64,000 nucleotides of DNA, from assembly GCF_036323735.1 (NCBI RefSeq), contig NC_086024.1:133415053-133479052 (forward strand). Direction: 5' to 3'. Position 1 is the first letter of the stretch, and the number at the start of each line of letters is the position of its first letter. The notes under the pieces were generated by a model that saw nothing but the letters and a program-made list of their open reading frames with translations, did no database searches and had not been told where the DNA came from. A program made the position numbers and the translations under genes. Below, one piece after another: positions 22,800-34,860 of the stretch. The stretch is from Rattus norvegicus (taxonomy: Eukaryota; Chordata; Mammalia; Rodentia; Muridae).

Positions 22800-22934
22800 G
22801 GGACCAGGACGATGGCTCTTCGAGTAGAGGCGATTCCAGGGAGCTGGGATGCATCCCTCGGACCTACAGGAGAGAACAGAACAACTCCTGCAGCTTGCCT
22901 CTGGCTTCCACACATATCCTGTGGGATGAACACT

Positions 22935-22967
<33 letters not shown>

Positions 22968-23000
22968 ACGCGTACGTGCACAAAAACATGTAATAAAGAT
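22800..23000 (+). mobile_element. old SINE (B3/B4-like) ending in (GT)n
   Basis: A degenerate GGACGATGGCTCTTCGAGT head with a (GT)n tract at 22939-22966. The assignment rests on the head and the layout only. Confidence 0.45.
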
Positions 23001-23091
23001 TAGGGATTACCTAATCTAATTAGTAATATAATTATCTAAATCAATTTTAGTCATCAACACGTCCTCTGCCCTAATAAAAAGACTGCGCAAG

Positions 23092-23460
23092 GGCCAGCGA
23101 TATGGCTTAGCAGGTAAAGCAGCTTGCTGTGAAGCTGAGGGCCTGAGTTCCAACTCTGGGACCTACAGGATAGAAAGAAACGACTGGGGGGCTGGAGAGA
23201 TGGCTCAGTGGTTAAGAGCACCCGACTACTCTTCCAGAGGTCCTGAGTTCAATTCCCAGCAACCACATGGTGGCTCACAACCATCTGTAATGGGATCCAG
23301 TGCTCTCTTCTGGTGTGTCTGAAGACAGCTACAGTGTACTTATATATAATAAATAAATAAATCTTTAAAAAAAAAAAAGAAAGAAACGACTGACTCCGCC
23401 ATGGCTTCCTCTGACCTTCACACTGAGTTCGGTGCCATGCATGTGCTCCTCTTCCTGACA
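23092..23460 (+). mobile_element. old SINE interrupted by a younger B2
   Basis: A degenerate SINE head (CAGCGATATGGCTTAGCAGG) runs to about 23185. It resumes after the B2 at 23392 with GACTCCGCCATGGCTTCCTC. The element is B3/B4-like. Confidence 0.55.
23186..23377 (+). mobile_element. B2 SINE
   Basis: A complete B2 with AAATAAATAAATC and an A tail. The 14-bp duplication AGAAAGAAACGACT is at 23172-23185 and 23378-23391. Confidence 0.96.
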
Positions 23461-23694
23461 CATTAGATAAGTGATATTTACAAAAGAACTCAGACTATCC
23501 ACTGGGTCAGCCAGACGGTTGATGAGTAAAGGAACTTCCGTCAAGGAAGAAAGCCTGAGTCCTATCCCCAGGATCTAAATGGTGGGAGGGAAGAACTCCC
23601 ACAAGTCATCTCCTGACCTCCACATGAACACAGTGGCAAGCACAGGCCCAAAAAGCAATAAATAGTAATGTTTCAGACGTACAAAAAAAATCAT

Positions 23695-23846
23695 TTTTTT
23701 TTCCAGACAGGGTCTCCCTATCTCATCTTGGCTGTCCTTGACCCTGCCTTAAACAAACCAGGCTGACCTCAAACTCCCAGAGATCTTCTTGCCTCTGCCT
23801 CCCAAGTGCTGGGACTAAAGGTGTGTGCCACCACAACCAGTTTTTA
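23695..23846 (-). mobile_element. B1 SINE
   Basis: Reverse-complement B1 with CCAGACAGGGTCTCCCTAT, ACCAGGCTGACCTCAAACTC, and AAGTGCTGGGACTAAAGGTG. An insertion in the middle (around 23740) makes it longer than usual. Confidence 0.85.
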
Positions 23847-23867
23847 AAAAGTTAGATACTACACCAC

Positions 23868-24160
23868 TGGGCTGGGGGACGGCTCAGTGGGGAACAGTCC
23901 TTCCAACTCTTCCAGGGTACAGAAGCCCAGTTCCCCGCATTGATGCCGAGCGCCTCACAGTTGCCTGTAACTCCACACCAGAGGGTCTGATGAAGACTTC
24001 TGGCCCCACAGACTGTACATACACACTGGCATACACATACATGCACACACACACACATGCACACACACACACGCACATACACACACACACGCACACACAC
24101 ACATGCACACACACATGCACATACACACACACACACATGCACACACACACACAGAGAAAT
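23868..24160 (+). mobile_element. B3-like SINE with long (CA)n tail
   Basis: A diverged head (GGGCTGGGGGACGGCTCAGT) and CTGTAACTCCA block, then CA-rich sequence from 24002 to 24152 in which runs are broken by TG and CG dinucleotides. Confidence 0.7.
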
Positions 24161-24575
24161 AAAAAAGATCACATGACTGCAGATGGACCTTCACAAAGAT
24201 GGACCACATATTAAGCCGTCTCTAAGAACTATAGCTGATTTACTTATTGTTGTGTATGTAAACGCAGTGTGTGTGCACACGCGGGGGCCAAAATCACTCG
24301 TGTGGAAGTGAGAGGACGGTTCTGTGCACTGGATTCCTTCCTTCCGCTTTATGTGGGTTCCAGGGATCAGACTCAGATGACCAGGCTTTTCAGCTTCTCT
24401 ACCCACTGAGCCATGGTGCTAACTGGAAATCCAACTTTTAAAAAAATAAAAGTTACGGAAAATAGATAAGACTACATTCTCTAATCACGAGGTAAATCAA
24501 ACCAGAAATTAACCACAGAATTAAAACCTGACGGCCTTAGTACCTGCAAATTTTAAATCTCTTAAATCACTCGTG

Positions 24576-24715
24576 CAGCCTGGGTGGTGGTGCTGCATGC
24601 CTTTGATCCCGGCACTTGGAGGTACAGGCAGGTTGGATCTTTGAATGCCAGGCTAGCCTGGTCTACAGACAGAATTCTAGGATAACCAACACCACACAGG
24701 GAAACCCTGTCTTCC
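24576..24715 (+). mobile_element. B1 SINE
   Basis: Blocks: TGCCTTTGATCCCGGCACTT, CTAGCCTGGTCTACAGACAG, ACACAGGGAAACCCTGTCTT, then an A/AAAAC-rich tail to about 24757. Confidence 0.9.
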
Positions 24716-24722
24716 CCCCTCC

Positions 24723-24755
<33 letters not shown>

Positions 24756-25002
24756 GAAAACAACAAAATACTGTTGCATCAGATGGGAAATCAAGTGAAA
24801 TTTTAAAATATCTAGAAAACAACTGAAATATTACACATCAGGATCTAAGGCAGTAAGTATTTAGAGGGAAATATAAAGCTTTTGATACTTATTTATAGGG
24901 ATGAATGAAACTAAGTGTCTAACTTGACAAGGGGGGAAAATCAACAAAACAAACCAATAAAACAAAGAAAAGAAATAAAGATACCATGTAAGAAAGAAAT
25001 AA

Positions 25003-25147
25003 AGGCTGCACATGCCTTTAATCCAGCACTCAGGAGACAGGCAGGTGGGTCTCAGAGAGTTTGAGGCCAGCCTGGTCTACAGAGAGAGAGTTCCAGGATA
25101 GCCAGAGCTACACGGAGAAACACTGTCTTGAAGATGAAAAAAAAAAA
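25003..25147 (+). mobile_element. B1 SINE
   Basis: Blocks: ATGCCTTTAATCCAGCACTC, AGGCCAGCCTGGTCTACAGA, GAGCTACACGGAGAAACACT and a poly-A tail at 25138-25150. A further B1 fragment follows at about 25185-25262. Confidence 0.9.
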
Positions 25148-25524
25148 AGAAATAAAAAAGAAATAAACAAAGGCAGCTTGGTGACTCATTGCTCTCAGGT
25201 GGCACAGGCAAGCGTTTCACAGGCCAGCCTGGGCTACATAGCAGAGACCTTCTGTCCAAAGCAACAGCAGTATGGAAAAGAGCTCAGCTGTTTGGAGCAC
25301 TTGTTACGGCTGCAGTGGACCTGAGCTCCATTCCCAGCACCCACACTGTGCAGCTCAGAATCCCTCTAACCCCAGGGGATTAGAAACCTCCTGACCTCCA
25401 CAGGTACCTGAACCCACCGCCACATAGAAACAAGCAGACACATACATAAAACACAAAACAGTTAGGGAGGAAATAAAGAGGCTCAAAGAGAATGAACAGA
25501 TTAATTAAACAGTAGGTTGGTCAT

Positions 25525-25705
25525 GGGGCTGGAGGGATGAATCCCTTGGAGGTTAAGTACTTGTTCTTGCAGAGGGCCAGGGTTTGATACCTACCACCCA
25601 CTTGGTGGCTCACAACAATCTGTAACTCCAGTTCCAATGCGTCCGACCTCTTTCAGCTTCCACAGGCACTGCACGCACTTGATGCAGACATGCAGGTAAA
25701 AACAA
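25525..25705 (+). mobile_element. B3 SINE
   Basis: GGGGCTGGAGGGATGAA head, GGTGGCTCACAACAATCTGT, AACTCCAGTTCC and GATGCAGACATGCAGGTAAA tail. Confidence 0.8.
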
Positions 25706-26039
25706 AAATACACCTAAAATAAAATATATACTTTATAACAACTAAGCAAAGAGTTAACTTAGTCAGAGCCGAAGGGGCTGAAATACAAATTATACTATAG
25801 CAAATGAAGGTTGAGGTGACTTCCATGACCTTCCAAGCTTCCTGTCCGCAGGGTGGCAGCCGTGACCCAGGTGAGTCCCGGTCAGTTTCCTTTTGTGCCC
25901 AGCCAAGGGTTCCTGGGCGTGTGGCTTCCCCGGCCCACTCCCTTCCGAGCCTGTCCTCCGAAGCCCTGCTCAGCATGGCTACCTTTATTAAACGCCGAGT
26001 CGCACTCATTTTCAGAGTTGAGGACTGGCCGTAAACCGT

Positions 26040-26560
26040 ACCCTACCTAGGCGGGGACATCCTCAGCTAAGAATACACAGGGGCGCGGCTGGACCGCCTT
26101 CGCGTCCTCAACTCAAGCGGACTCGCAGAGGGGAAGCAATCCTCCCAATGTCCACGCCCCGCGGAAACCCGAACAAGGCGGGGCGGCTGCGACCTCAGGA
26201 ACTCACGGCCGGGTGACTTAGCGCACGCACGACCGAGCCGTGGCCCTGTGGCGCCCCCTGCTGGCGTCTTTCCCATCCGAGCATCCGGAAGGCGGTGCTT
26301 CGGAACCAGCGGAACCGCCCCGCACGGGGATTGGTCATTCTGGTCACGTGTCGCGAGAGACGGGGCCTGCAGTGGCCTTCTGTTCTCCGTGTTCTGCTCT
26401 GTGTCTCCGCCTGGCTGCCTTTCCTACTAAACGCACTCCAGTCGCCAGCTCTGTGCATGCTGGGCGGGGCGCGCTGTGGTCGCTCAGGATTTTTTGGCAC
26501 CGTACAGGACAGCCTTTCAGGGTTGTCTTTCCTTTCAGGTAGAGGGCCTGGTATGCAGTA
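26040..26560 (+). promoter_or_regulatory. isolated CpG-rich, promoter-like island
   Basis: CG dinucleotides, scarce elsewhere between 16 and 55 kb, cluster here. In order: GGGGCGGCTGCGACC near 26180, the CTCF-type motif at 26249-26264, an ETS site CCGGAAG near 26286, an inverted CCAAT box (GATTGGTC) near 26329, a TCACGTG E-box at 26344-26350, TCGCGAGA at 26351-26358 (half or more of the TCTCGCGAGA promoter palindrome), and GCATGCTGGGCGGGGCG near 26455, which resembles part of a ZNF143 site beside an Sp1 box. This combination is typical of housekeeping-type promoters. I recognise no coding exon on either side, so the transcript may be noncoding. Direction is uncertain; + is a guess. Confidence 0.7.
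26249..26264 (-). promoter_or_regulatory. CTCF-type binding motif
   Basis: The + strand reads TGGCGCCCCCTGCTGG. Its reverse complement, CCAGCAGGGGGCGCCA, matches the CTCF core. Binding in vivo cannot be seen from sequence. Confidence 0.8.
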
Positions 26561-26619
26561 GGAACTCCACATTGTGCGGACACAGATATGACTTAGGAAC
26601 TACACCCCGAGCTGATGTC

Positions 26620-26940
26620 CTGGGGTCCTGGTTAGCTTTATTTCTTGCTGTGAAAGAACACTTTAACCAAAAGCAACCAGGCAGGGGTGGGTGTGTTATG
26701 TCAACTATGGAGGGAAGCCAAGACAGGAACTGAAGCAGAGAGCATGGAGGAACGCCGCTTTCTAGCTCGTTCCCCGTGGCTTGCTCAGCTTGATTTCTGA
26801 TACTTAGCAATTAAGAAAATGCTCCCCTCCCTTCCCCCTCCCACGCAAAGACATGACCACAGGCCATTCTGATTGAGGTATTGTGAGATTCCCTTCTCAG
26901 GTATGTCTAGGCTTGACAAAAACTGTAACACCTGGGGAGT
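26620..26940. mobile_element. LTR-like rodent repeat
   Basis: TTCTTGCTGTGAAAGAACAC, GGAACTGAAGCAGAGAGCAT, TGGCTTGCTCAGC and TTGACAAAAACTGTAAC belong to the same common rodent family as 16630-16835. It lies directly downstream of the CpG island. The family name was not determined. Confidence 0.6.
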
Positions 26941-27774
26941 CAGCGGAGGTTTCCAAAGGCTGCTGGCTGGCCTAGATCTTTAGGCCGGACTGCCTGGAAA
27001 CAGAACTGGGAGGCTGGGGGCACCGGTATGCCAGTCAGCTGAGAGCCTGGAGCTGTGCTGGAAGAAAACAAGGGCAAAGTCTGGAAGGGTCAGGGCCCAG
27101 GGGTGGGCTGGAAGAGCAAACAGGAGCACAGGAGTTTGCTGTCACTCTGACCAAGGCCAAGGGGATGAGACAGGAGACACCTCCTATCAGAACCCTATTC
27201 TGACCTGAGTCCCAGTCTCTTCGTTGCCAATCCCTGGTGCTTCTAGTCCAAGCTGTCTTCTCCAGACACATAAGGCAATTCCTGGGTATCCCCCCGCCCC
27301 AGCCCCAATCCTACCCTACCCTATCCTACTTTCCATATACCTTGGCTGGCTCAGTACTGCCCTGAAGCTCCTCAGAGGCTAGACCTGGAGTCAGTCTCAG
27401 GCCTGGGTCTGGTTTCCTTAAGGCGGCTGCTTGCAGAGCGCCTTCTCCCTGGGCTTGCAGACAGTGCAGGCTGACTGATTTGCTCACGCTTAGCTGGAGG
27501 CTTCTGTGTGCCAGCTAGCAAGATCAGCTATGGATCAGACTTGTAAAACAGGCTGTGAACATTGACATCTTCCTTGGGTCCTGCATTCAGTAACAACGGA
27601 AAGTTAGCTGTTTTCAAGACCACCTGTGGGAGGCTGGGCCCTCTGCGTGTACAGGGCTCCTCTTACTCCCAGCTACAGAGCTGTCACAGTCTCAGAGAAA
27701 TCCAGGCAAATGAATTCATTTTGGGGTATCCATTTTATTTCTTTCCTTTTTTACTTTCTTTTGATGGCATTAGT

Positions 27775-27775
<1 letters not shown>
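26941..27775. other. unassigned intergenic sequence
   Basis: No recognisable gene or repeat. C-rich near 27288-27330. Confidence 0.45.

Positions 27776-27811
<36 letters not shown>
27776..27811 (+). repeat. (CA)n microsatellite
   Basis: About 18 CA units. Confidence 0.97.
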
Positions 27812-27813
<2 letters not shown>

Positions 27814-27884
27814 TGCTATTGTTTTAATGCTTGTAGTGTAGCAGTCTACCCGTGAGATATACCCGATACCCCAGGTCCACATTT

Positions 27885-27992
27885 TTCTGTTTTTGAGATA
27901 AGGTCTTGCTATGCAACCCAAACTGGTTTGAACTTGTGACCCTCCTTCCTTAGCCTCCAGAGTACTGGGATTACAGGCTTGTGCCATAATGC
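27885..27992 (-). mobile_element. B1-like SINE, diverged
   Basis: GTTTTTGAGATAAGGTCTTG, then AGTACTGGGATTACAGGCTT. An old copy. Confidence 0.7.
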
Positions 27993-28710
27993 TGGGCTCA
28001 GGTACACATTTTTACTTTTGTATGTCCCTGTATGTGAAGTTGCATGCATGTATGTATGTTTACATGTGTGTTCAGGTACATATGTTGCATATGCACATGT
28101 GGGCAGGTGAAGATCAGAGATCAATGCCGAGTGTCTTTCTCAATCTCTCTGCACCTTGTCTGCTTGCAGATAGGATCTCCTCCTGAACCCTTTCGACTAG
28201 ACTGGCTAGTCAGTCAGCCTCCTGGATCTGTCTGTCTCCTCCCCTTCCCTCCAGCACTGGAGTTTCAGACGTGTTCCACTATGCCTGGTTTTGATGTGGG
28301 TGCTAGGATCTGAGCTCAGCCTCCGGTCGGACCAGCCCTCTTTGCCCTCAAGCATGTTAATCAGGAAAGCATCTCCTGGTCCTTTCTTATCTCCATGTTT
28401 AAAAGAGTTGTCGTTAAGTTACCAGTTATTCACTCTCAGAAGTTATCAATGACTGCCTGACTTTGAGAGATAAGGACTTGGGCGGTTAAACCTCCATTCC
28501 GCACTCCCCCGTCTACCCCATCCTCACAGGGGAATCAAAACGCCGGAACCTTTCCTGTCCCTTCCAGCCTCTTCCGACGAAGAAAGGACCTTGAAGATGA
28601 CAAGGGCACTTTGCACAGTGCATTGTACCTCACCAAAGGCACCAGTGACAGCTGCTGAAAGGATTAACATATATATGTCACATAATATATATAGAGAGAG
28701 ACCATTTTAA

Positions 28711-28887
28711 AAGATTTATTTATTTTATGTATGTGAGTACACTGTAGCTGTCTTCAGACACACCAGAAGAGGGCATCAGATCCCATTACAGATGGCTGTG
28801 AGCCACCATGTGGTTGCTGGGAATTGAACTCAGGACCTCTGGAAGAGCAGTCAGTGCTCTTACCCACTGAGCCATCTCTCCAGCCCA
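28711..28887 (-). mobile_element. B2 SINE
   Basis: A complete reverse-complement B2, head at the right (GAGCCATCTCTCCAGCCC). The 16-bp duplication AGAGAGACCATTTTAA is at 28695-28710 and 28888-28903. Confidence 0.97.
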
Positions 28888-29024
28888 AGAGAGACCATTT
28901 TAAGTACATTGTGTATTCAGGCATGCGTTCATGAACACATGTGGGTGCATTGTCCATGGAGGGCAGAAGAGGGCGCTGAACCCTCTAAAACTGGAGTTAC
29001 AGGCAGTCCTGAGTTACACTTGTG

Positions 29025-29028
<4 letters not shown>

Positions 29029-29071
<43 letters not shown>
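29029..29071 (+). repeat. (CA)n microsatellite
   Basis: About 21 uninterrupted CA units. Confidence 0.97.
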
Positions 29072-29074
<3 letters not shown>

Positions 29075-29596
29075 TGTGGTCACTGTTTGGTGTCTGGGCT
29101 TTCTGAGTCCTGGCAAAACCCGTACATTGGAGCAGAGTGCTCAGCAAACCCACGAGACCAGTGCCTACAGCCAGGATTGGTCAGCAGGAGGGGCCCAGTT
29201 CTCCAGGACAATATCCACCTGCCCATTGTACAACCAACGATCCAAAAGTTGAACACACTGGGCTCTGGAGTTTTCCTTACTCACCAACCTCACCTGACCA
29301 TCAACAAACAACTCCCCCAAGCGTTTCAACTTTTTGCGAGGAAAACGTTTCCACTGCCCATCAGGGTGCAGATGTCGGTCTCCAAGAGTCCCTCAAATCC
29401 TAAAGCAGGGATTCTTACACCATATGTAGGGTATTCATAGTGCTTGCTGGCAAAAATACGTTGATGTTGATGGTTCCTATTTTGGTTAAAGATGAGTTCG
29501 GGCCAGACTGTAATGATTTGGAAGTCACTGACTGTCTGAAACCTCAGTCCTCGCGGACCTATGGAAGACAAATGATTTTTAAGGAAATAATGCACC

Positions 29597-29706
29597 AGGC
29601 AGAGTGCGGTGGTTCACATCCTTATCTAACACTCGGGAGGCAGAAGCAGATCAATCTCTGTGAGGCCAGCCTGGTCTACTTAGTGAGACCTTGTCTCAGG
29701 AGAAAC
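29597..29706 (+). mobile_element. B1 SINE, diverged
   Basis: ACTCGGGAGGCAGAAGCAGA, GAGGCCAGCCTGGTCTACTT, AGACCTTGTCTCAGGAG. Confidence 0.85.
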
Positions 29707-30004
29707 AAACATGAGACTGGTGGCTATGATAAAACTGACAGTGACTGAGAGGCTGGAAGTGTTTGTGCCTCCACTGCTGAGGGCTTGCCCAGCCTGTGTA
29801 AGGCCCTGAGTTCGGTTGCAAGAGATTAAGGGGAAGGGAGGATTCGCCAAAGCAAAGAGCATTTCCTGTACAAATGTCAAAGACGGGAGGGAAAGAAATG
29901 TGACATTGACATGGAGCTTCCTGGTGGTGGGGGTGGGGGTGGTGGCAGCGGAGAAATAGGATCAAAGGGTGTGATTGGGACTCTCATACTAAGGAAGTTA
30001 TTTC

Positions 30005-30113
30005 GGGGCTGGAGAGAGGACTCTGTTTAAAAGAACTGGTCTTTCCAAAGTCCCGAGTTCCATTCCCAGCACACACATTAGGTGGATCACAACCACCTGT
30101 AGCTCTTGAACAT

Positions 30114-30199
<86 letters not shown>
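30005..30199 (+). mobile_element. B3-like SINE ending in (CA)n(GA)n
   Basis: The head GGGGCTGGAGAGAGGACTCT and AGTTCCATTCCCAGCACACA are followed by CA repeats (30117-30150) and GA repeats (30151-30199), a compound microsatellite in the SINE tail. Confidence 0.85.
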
Positions 30200-30202
<3 letters not shown>

Positions 30203-33180
30203 AAAAATAATAAAAACACACACAAGGCCAGACAATATCTGCAAAGCGGAAAACATTCTTGTGTGCTGCTGACAGCAGAAAACCAGATTGGAGGTGAACA
30301 CCTTCCCTTGGGAGTGTCTGGGCCCTTGGCAGTTCCTTCTGGCTTCTCCATCCCGTAGCCATCCATCAAACCTTCACTGATCTGATTTCCCTTCACTGAT
30401 CTGTTGTGCCAGGCCCTGAGGCCAGGGAAGGGACCTTTCTTCAGGGCTTGCCCCAGAGGGGAGCTACTTCTCTCTCCTTATGTGTAGCATTGGGGTGGGG
30501 AGGGGCGGGCAAGGAGGTTCGGATGCCTTCAGAGCCCCTGACAAAAACGTATCTTTAAGGAGAGCTTTCTGTTGTTGAAGCTGTGTCCATGGGCTCCTCC
30601 CTAGAAAGGGTGCTCTGTGAGTGGAGAGGGTGTGCATTGGGATCCTGGGAAAATGTCAATTCACCTTTGGTTTCCTTCCAGAGAGCTGCGACTCAGTTCT
30701 GTTCTGATCTGCCTTCTTTCCAGGGTACTGGGGAAAGCCACTGGGACGTTATGACTACAGCCCTTAGACAGGCAGGCTCACTGCCAAGAATCCCATGGTC
30801 AGGTTTAGGGGACCTACAATCCCTTCCACCCACCCTCCATGGAGCACAAAAGCGTTCTGCACCCCATTTTGGTACCCAAGCTAGGTTACCAGGCCTTAGT
30901 TCTCACTGTTCCTTTTGGGCCCTAGGCAGCCTCATTCACCCACCCCCTCATGCACACCCAACCTTTCCCAACCAAGTAGGGAATCAAGAGGCCCTGCTCA
31001 AGACGGCCTTCAGGCCTCTCTGCTGTGCTCTCCCATGAGCCATGCAGTTGGGAGAAAATGCCACCCTCACCCACTTCCTGGGTTTGTGACACAGGCTCCC
31101 ACCATGGTTAGGAGCTCTAGGGCTTGTACCCGCAAGCTGAACTAGGGCTGTCTTACTGGGCTACTTGGTTCACTTAGCAGTCTTTGCACCGTGCCCCCTC
31201 CTCCAGTGGGCTTCTGTCCCTCCCGCACGTAAGCAACTCCTGCTTCACCCCTTATCATCCTTGGTGAGGTTGCTTGCTTCTGTGGTCTATACCCTCCATT
31301 ATCTTGGTGTCCACAGGGGCTCCTTCCATGAAGGGCCCCTGGAATTGCTCTTTGGAAAGCAATGTGTGCCCGTCCTGTCCATTGTAACTGGGCCCCAGCC
31401 AGCTAGCTGCACCCTCTCCCACTTCCCAGTGTACTCCCTAGGCTTCCAGGCAGCAGTGTGCACTGCAGTGGTGGCTGTCTCTTAGACTGGTGTTCTCAGG
31501 GCTGCTGAAGCAGTCGGGGCACTGACCTGGCCACTCCTATGGGGCCACACCTGGGCTGGTCTCCCCACAGGTCTGGGACTATTTGCTCCTGTTCTGGAGG
31601 CTGCAGCAGGCCTAGGCTACCCAGGGGTGGAAGCTGAGTGATGATGTCATCTCTGACCATGCTCAGCTGCTGTGGGGGGTAGGGGGTGGGGTGGGGTGGC
31701 TAGGGGTGGTTGGGAGCACAGAACCTCAGAGAGGCCAAGTGACCTAACCAAGACCGCATGAGCAGTTAGCTGGTAGCAGGTCCAGGAGCACCCAGGCTTC
31801 TGGATTACCCACTGTGGTTTCTGTCCCTAGGTAGCTGTGGGGTCGCAGGGAGAACTCATGTACTCTTCAAATGCTAGACTTGAGGTAGGAGTGAAAACCC
31901 AAGCCCCATCAGGGACAGTCTGCTCCACTGTTATGTGGAAAAGTGCTTCCTGGAGAGGCCCAGTTAATCCCACTCTGCAACCAAATCTCCCCCTTCCTCC
32001 GCCCATCCAATCCCAGAATTGGGGAGGTGGGGGCAGGAGGATCAAGATTTTATTGACTGCTTTTTCAGAAAATGCCTAGCTTGGCTCCCGGCACCCATGG
32101 TTAGCAGCACTTTTAACTCTAGCCCCGGGAGATGCACTGCCCTCTTCTGACCTCCTCTGACACCTGCATGCATGTGCACACACCCTGGTTTTCTTACGCA
32201 TTGTTAAGGGTACGGGGTTGGGGTGGGGGGAATGACATAATACATTGACAGATTCTGGATGGCTTAAATTTGGCTTTTTATTCTGTCCAATGAGAGACTG
32301 GGCTTCAGCTGTTACTTCTGAGCTGTACCAGGCTCTGGCAAGACACAGATTATAGGTGGCCCTGACCTTTGGCACTTAGAGGATCCTCATAGGGCAGGCT
32401 GGTGAGCCTTGTTCCCTGCCCTGGGCCATGCACATCTGGCGCCCCCTGGGTCCTACTGCAAGTTACAGGGAAAGCCCACGTAGAAACTAGCAGAGAGCAT
32501 ACAGGTTAGAATGCTGTGGGCTATTTTCATGGACACCATAAAAAAGTTCAAACCCAAAGGCAGTGAATTTAGGTCTCCCGTTGACAGCCAGACCTCTTCT
32601 ACACCCGTGTGCTTCCTAGAAATGTTCTAGAGCCAAGGGGAGTTGCCTAAACTACCCGGCTTCATCACCGCACTCTCCTGACAACCAGAACGGCTGACTT
32701 GCCCAGGCTCAGACTTTGGGTCAATTGCCCAAAGTCGTGAATGGAGATTTGTCAGTATGGGCCTGACTGGATAAGAATCCCTAGAAAGCCGGTGGAGCTC
32801 TGTTCTGGGTGTGTCTCTGTCTCCGGGGCAGCCCTGCCCTCTGAGACAGGCTCGGCACTCGGAGACGCACCTTCCTTGTACGGCCATTGTGTCAGGACTG
32901 GAGTGCCCCAGCAGTCCTGAGTTCCTGGGGTTCAACTATAAACTGCGTTATATCAGGGCTTTTCTGGTTCCGAGACTTTCAAACTAGAGCTGAGGTATAT
33001 ATATACTACTAGCTTCCAGGTCCTTGCCACCGCAATAAGGTCAAGGCCCAGCCCAGCTGTGTTCACCTGCCACTGGAGGCTGAGGTGGGTCCCTGTTCTT
33101 TCCAGCTAACAGCCTAAGTAGCCCTGGGGGGGGGGGGGCAGAACTTCCTGTGACCTGCCACTGGTGTAAGTAATGACAGG
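30200..33180. other. unassigned, low-repeat intergenic sequence
   Basis: This is a 3-kb stretch with few recent repeats and no gene I can recognise. It contains G-rich patches at 31674-31712 and 33128-33139 and a TGATGATGTCATC sequence near 31640 that resembles a CRE/AP-1-type half-site pair. An AATAAA on the minus strand (TTTATT at 32277-32282) has no associated exon. Confidence 0.45.
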
Positions 33181-33580
33181 AGACTCTTACTATGGTTTAA
33201 AGCGTAGGCCTTTTGCTAGGACAATCTTCCGCTATCACTGAAGCTTATGGCCGCCACATGGCTAGTTCTACACCTTACTCTGCTCTGTTGCAGTCAGTAC
33301 CTGTTCCGTCCGTGTCCACTCTGGATCCCCCTGCTTCTGCTTCCTTCCCCTGCACCGTTCTTCCTGCCCGGAAGTTCTGGTCCGCCCTCCTCCTTCCTGT
33401 TCAGATACCAGCTGGCAGCTCTTCATTACAACGGATCGGTAGTGAGACGATCCCTGACACAGCTCTAGATTCCCCTAGGCAGGCGAGGAAGGACGAAGGT
33501 TTATTATAGAATAGCAAATCCAGCGGTGGGCCACAGAAACGACAATACCAGAACCCAGCTGGCCCTTGGCTCTCTACAGA
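33181..33580. mobile_element. LTR-like rodent repeat, low confidence
   Basis: The arrangement of CACATGGCTAGTTCT followed by a C/T-rich CTTCCTGCCCGG segment resembles old rodent ERV LTRs and is echoed at 37320-37610 (GCGTGGCTAGTTCTTTACCT). The shared GTGGCTAGTTCT segment suggests the same family. Confidence 0.4.
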
Positions 33581-34846
33581 CACAGAGATGACAAATGAAA
33601 AACAGACGCACCCTCACGAGATGAGAAGAAAAGGTTCCCTAACAGGGAGGGAAGCCATGGACTTGAGAGCAGAGGGATACAGGCCCTGGGAAGTCAATCC
33701 ACCGAACCTTTTCCTTACCATGGTCCAGTGTTCAGAAAGCCCAAGTCTCCTGCCCCAGCCTGGGTCTTCTGCAACATTTCTGGCCACAGGCAGATAGAAA
33801 AGTCCGGAAGCCCTGCAAGCCCGGGCTGCTGGGCTGTTCTCTGCCTTGTGGTGTCAATTTCCTCTTCACCATCTGTTCTTTGTCCCAGTTAGCTCCCCAT
33901 CTTTATCACAAACTTTATGGTTGGTCATTTGAAAGACAGACACGAGAGAGCCAACAACCAGAACAACCTGGTGACAGCCGGCCATATCAGCCCTATCGAC
34001 CTCTCCAGGGTGGGCCTCATTATCGGCGTCCTGGACAGTGACCCCACTCCAAAGCAGCCCTGACTGCTTTCCCAACTAATGGAGAACTGAACTTGTAGCC
34101 CCGCAGGGGGCAGAGCTGAGCCTTTGCCCACAGTGAGAGCCGTAAATCTGCCAGTGACATCAGTAAGCCGGGACCGCCCTTCTGAGGACTTCCTGGATGG
34201 AGTCCTGCTGTTTGCAGAACCTTGCAAAAACCCTGCAGCGACTTGGTTGAACACAGAGGACTTGTTCTCTTAAGCGACCTCAGTATTACAGGCTCAATTT
34301 AAAGCAGGAAGTGGCAAACAGGGCCTGCTCCTGTGCAAGCCAGTTCCTGAGGCAGGCGCATGGGAACAAGCAGTTCTGAGGAGACAGAGGCTCGGGCAGT
34401 ATCCACATGCTGCTGGTAGTTGAACACATCCTCTCGGGCTTCTCTTACCAATACCAGGGCAGCAGCTCTGTGTAGCAGACCCTGAAGAAAGTACCCAACA
34501 AACACAAGAGACGCTTTGAGGAAACGGGAAGAGAGGGGAACAGGAATTGGGAGGCTGGGGCTGCCCAGTGCTTAGCAAAGGTGTTTTCTGTGCATTCCAG
34601 TGAGAAGGGGCTATCCCAGGAAACTATGTCTGGCAGCTAGGAGGGAGCTGGGGGAAGGCAAGGAAGGATACAGGGCATCATGCCCTAGTTAGGAATGGCT
34701 CGGGGAACCACGAGCGTATGTCCAGAAAATATGCTAAGGCAGTTGATGCCTTGCTTCAGTCCCTAAAGCTCAGCACATTGGACAGAATCCAGTTCGCAGG
34801 GAACCTGCGGGCCGAGGAGACCCAGAAAAGTGTTCTGCCAGTGTTT
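33581..34846. other. unassigned intergenic sequence
   Basis: No gene or recent repeat recognised. Confidence 0.45.
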
Positions 34847-34860
34847 GAAAGAAGGGGACT

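Noticed and set aside
23852..24172. Cys/Val-rich minus-strand frames over (CA)n, and similar frames at 2236, 3205, 29022, 30087 and 62494
   Set aside because: Translations of dinucleotide repeats and SINE tails without any independent coding evidence.
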